Shown: piece after piece, positions 4,503 through 5,463 of the stretch
How positions within the stretch are numbered: the first letter of the stretch is position 1
Layout: every line of letters begins with the position of its first letter
Origin: Caldithrix sp.
GTDB lineage: Bacteria; Zhuqueibacterota; Zhuqueibacteria; Oceanimicrobiales; Oceanimicrobiaceae
DNA: 5,463 nt
Direction: 5' to 3'
Assembly: GCA_004357015.1 (NCBI GenBank)
Contig: SMXE01000164.1
Span: 1 to 5,463, forward strand
The notes under the pieces: generated by a model
What the model saw: only the letters and a program-made list of their open reading frames with translations
Databases searched by the model: none
Told to the model about the DNA's origin: nothing
Translations under genes and position numbers: made by a program

Positions 4503-5463
4503 ATGAGCATGAAAACAAACGGAACTGACAAATCGACCCCAAAAATAAATGTTGAGAAAGCGGTGCGGGAGCGCTACGAGAGCGGCGCGCAGGCAGCGGA
4601 AGCCGCACTCTGCTGTCCGGTTGAATATGATACGAAATACTTTGAAGTGATCCCGCAGGAGATTATCGAACGCGATTACGGCTGCGGCGACCCGTCCCGA
4701 TACGTACAGCCAGGCGAGACGGTACTGGATCTCGGCAGCGGAACCGGCAAGATTTGCTACATTATTTCACAAATGGTGGGTCCGGAGGGAAAGGTCATCG
4801 GTGTGGATATGAATGAAGAAATGCTGGCCCTGGCGCGCAAGTACCAGCAGGAAGTGGGCGATCGCATTGGGTATCACAACGTTGAGTTCCGGCGCGGCAA
4901 GATCGAGAACCTGCATCTCGACCTCGACAAGGCAAATATCTATCTGAAAAAGAATCCGATCCAGAGCGCATCTGACCTAATGGCGTACGAAGAATTTGAG
5001 CAGGATCAACGAAACCGCCACCCCCTGATTCCGGATGGATCGGTTGATTTGGTGGTGTCGAATTGCGTTCTCAATCTGGTCAAAGACGAAGACAAGAAAC
5101 AACTCTTTGAGGAAATCTACCGTGTGTTAAAGAAAGGCGGCAGAGTGGCTATTTCGGACATCGTCTCCGATGAGGACGTGCCCGAGCACTTGAAAAACGA
5201 TCCCGAACTTTGGAGCGGCTGCATCTCTGGCGCGCTGCGTGAAGACGAGTTCCTGCAAGCCTTCGCCGATATCGGTTTCTACGGCATCCGGATCGAGAAA
5301 CGCGACGAAACGCCGTGGCAAACGGTCGAAGGTATCGAGTTTCGTTCGCTCACCATCACGGCGTACAAGGGGAAAGAAGGTCCATGCCTTGAGCGCAATC
5401 AGGCGGTCATCTACAAAGGCCCATGGAAAGCAGTCATTGACGATGACGGCCACACGCTTTACC
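4503..5463 (+). CDS. ArsM-like SAM-dependent methyltransferase, 3'-partial (320 codons visible)
   Basis: The frame is open from ATG 4503 to the right edge with no stop, so the C terminus is missing. It is a class I methyltransferase: motif I VLDLGSGTGK (74-83), acidic loop GVDMNEEML (100-108). The arsenite-methyltransferase landmarks are all present: CCP (Cys37, Cys38), YGCGDP (Cys61), SNCVLNL (Cys188) and SGCISGAL (Cys240). These correspond in order to Cys44, Cys72, Cys174 and Cys224 of the characterised algal CmArsM, where the latter three bind As(III). The Cys61-Cys188 distance is about 25 residues longer because of a charged insert (about 143-177). Known relatives transfer methyl groups from SAM to trivalent arsenic in the cytoplasm; some relatives may use other soft nucleophiles. 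The gene follows the radical SAM gene by 43 bp, probably in the same transcript. Start choice is uncertain: GGAAAG (4493-4498) is only 4 nt from ATG 4503 but 10 nt from the in-frame ATG 4509, the spacing seen in the neighbours. Confidence 0.85.
   Translation, partial: MSMKTNGTDKSTPKINVEKAVRERYESGAQAAEAALCCPVEYDTKYFEVIPQEIIERDYGCGDPSRYVQPGETVLDLGSGTGKICYIISQMVGPEGKVIGVDMNEEMLALARKYQQEVGDRIGYHNVEFRRGKIENLHLDLDKANIYLKKNPIQSASDLMAYEEFEQDQRNRHPLIPDGSVDLVVSNCVLNLVKDEDKKQLFEEIYRVLKKGGRVAISDIVSDEDVPEHLKNDPELWSGCISGALREDEFLQAFADIGFYGIRIEKRDETPWQTVEGIEFRSLTITAYKGKEGPCLERNQAVIYKGPWKAVIDDDGHTLY

Noticed and set aside
5127..5453. Minus-strand open frame of 108 codons
   Set aside because: It is antisense to the methyltransferase region holding SGCISGAL and following conserved sequence.

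Overview
The window looks like a piece of a bacterial chromosome, probably from an environmental or uncultured lineage. GC content is moderate, genes are compact and all on the + strand, Shine-Dalgarno sites are present, and there are no introns or mobile-element genes. I cannot name the phylum. One informative trait is an in-frame UGA in a recognisable SelW-type (Rdx family) gene, which implies that the host decodes selenocysteine (SelA/SelB/SelC/SelD must be encoded elsewhere).

Layout. (1) Positions 2-1666 hold the 3' part of an S9-family (prolyl oligopeptidase / acylaminoacyl peptidase type) serine peptidase: beta-propeller-type WD40-like repeats followed by a complete alpha/beta-hydrolase catalytic domain. 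Its 5' end lies outside the window, and the first 37 bases are an exact copy of 439-475. (2) Positions 1667-2225 contain no conventional ORF. They hold a 71-codon SelW-like selenoprotein gene (1776-1991) with UGA at codon 11 in a CxxU motif, a candidate bacterial SECIS hairpin just after the UGA, a plausible sigma70 promoter in front, a long terminator-like hairpin behind (1999-2051), and then an 11-bp perfect inverted repeat (2142-2177) upstream of the next operon. (3) Positions 2226-5463 hold a co-directional three-gene operon: a two-dinucleotide-fold FAD/NAD(P)H oxidoreductase, a radical SAM enzyme with SPASM/twitch-like C-terminal cysteines (ATGA overlap with the previous gene), and an ArsM-like SAM methyltransferase that runs off the right edge with all of the arsenite-methyltransferase cysteine landmarks in place.

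How they may work together. The operon combines a flavin redox enzyme, a radical SAM enzyme and an ArsM-type methyltransferase. This suggests a pathway that builds or transforms a small molecule containing arsenic, or another soft element such as selenium or sulfur. It does not match canonical ars detoxification (no arsR, arsB/acr3 or arsC is visible), and the radical SAM enzyme does not read like the arsenosugar enzyme ArsS as I remember it. The SelW-like thiol/selenol oxidoreductase beside it has its own promoter and apparently its own terminator, so a functional link is only a hypothesis. The two items most worth attention are the hidden selenoprotein gene, which ordinary gene callers miss, and the uncharacterised flavoprotein / radical SAM / ArsM-like cluster.
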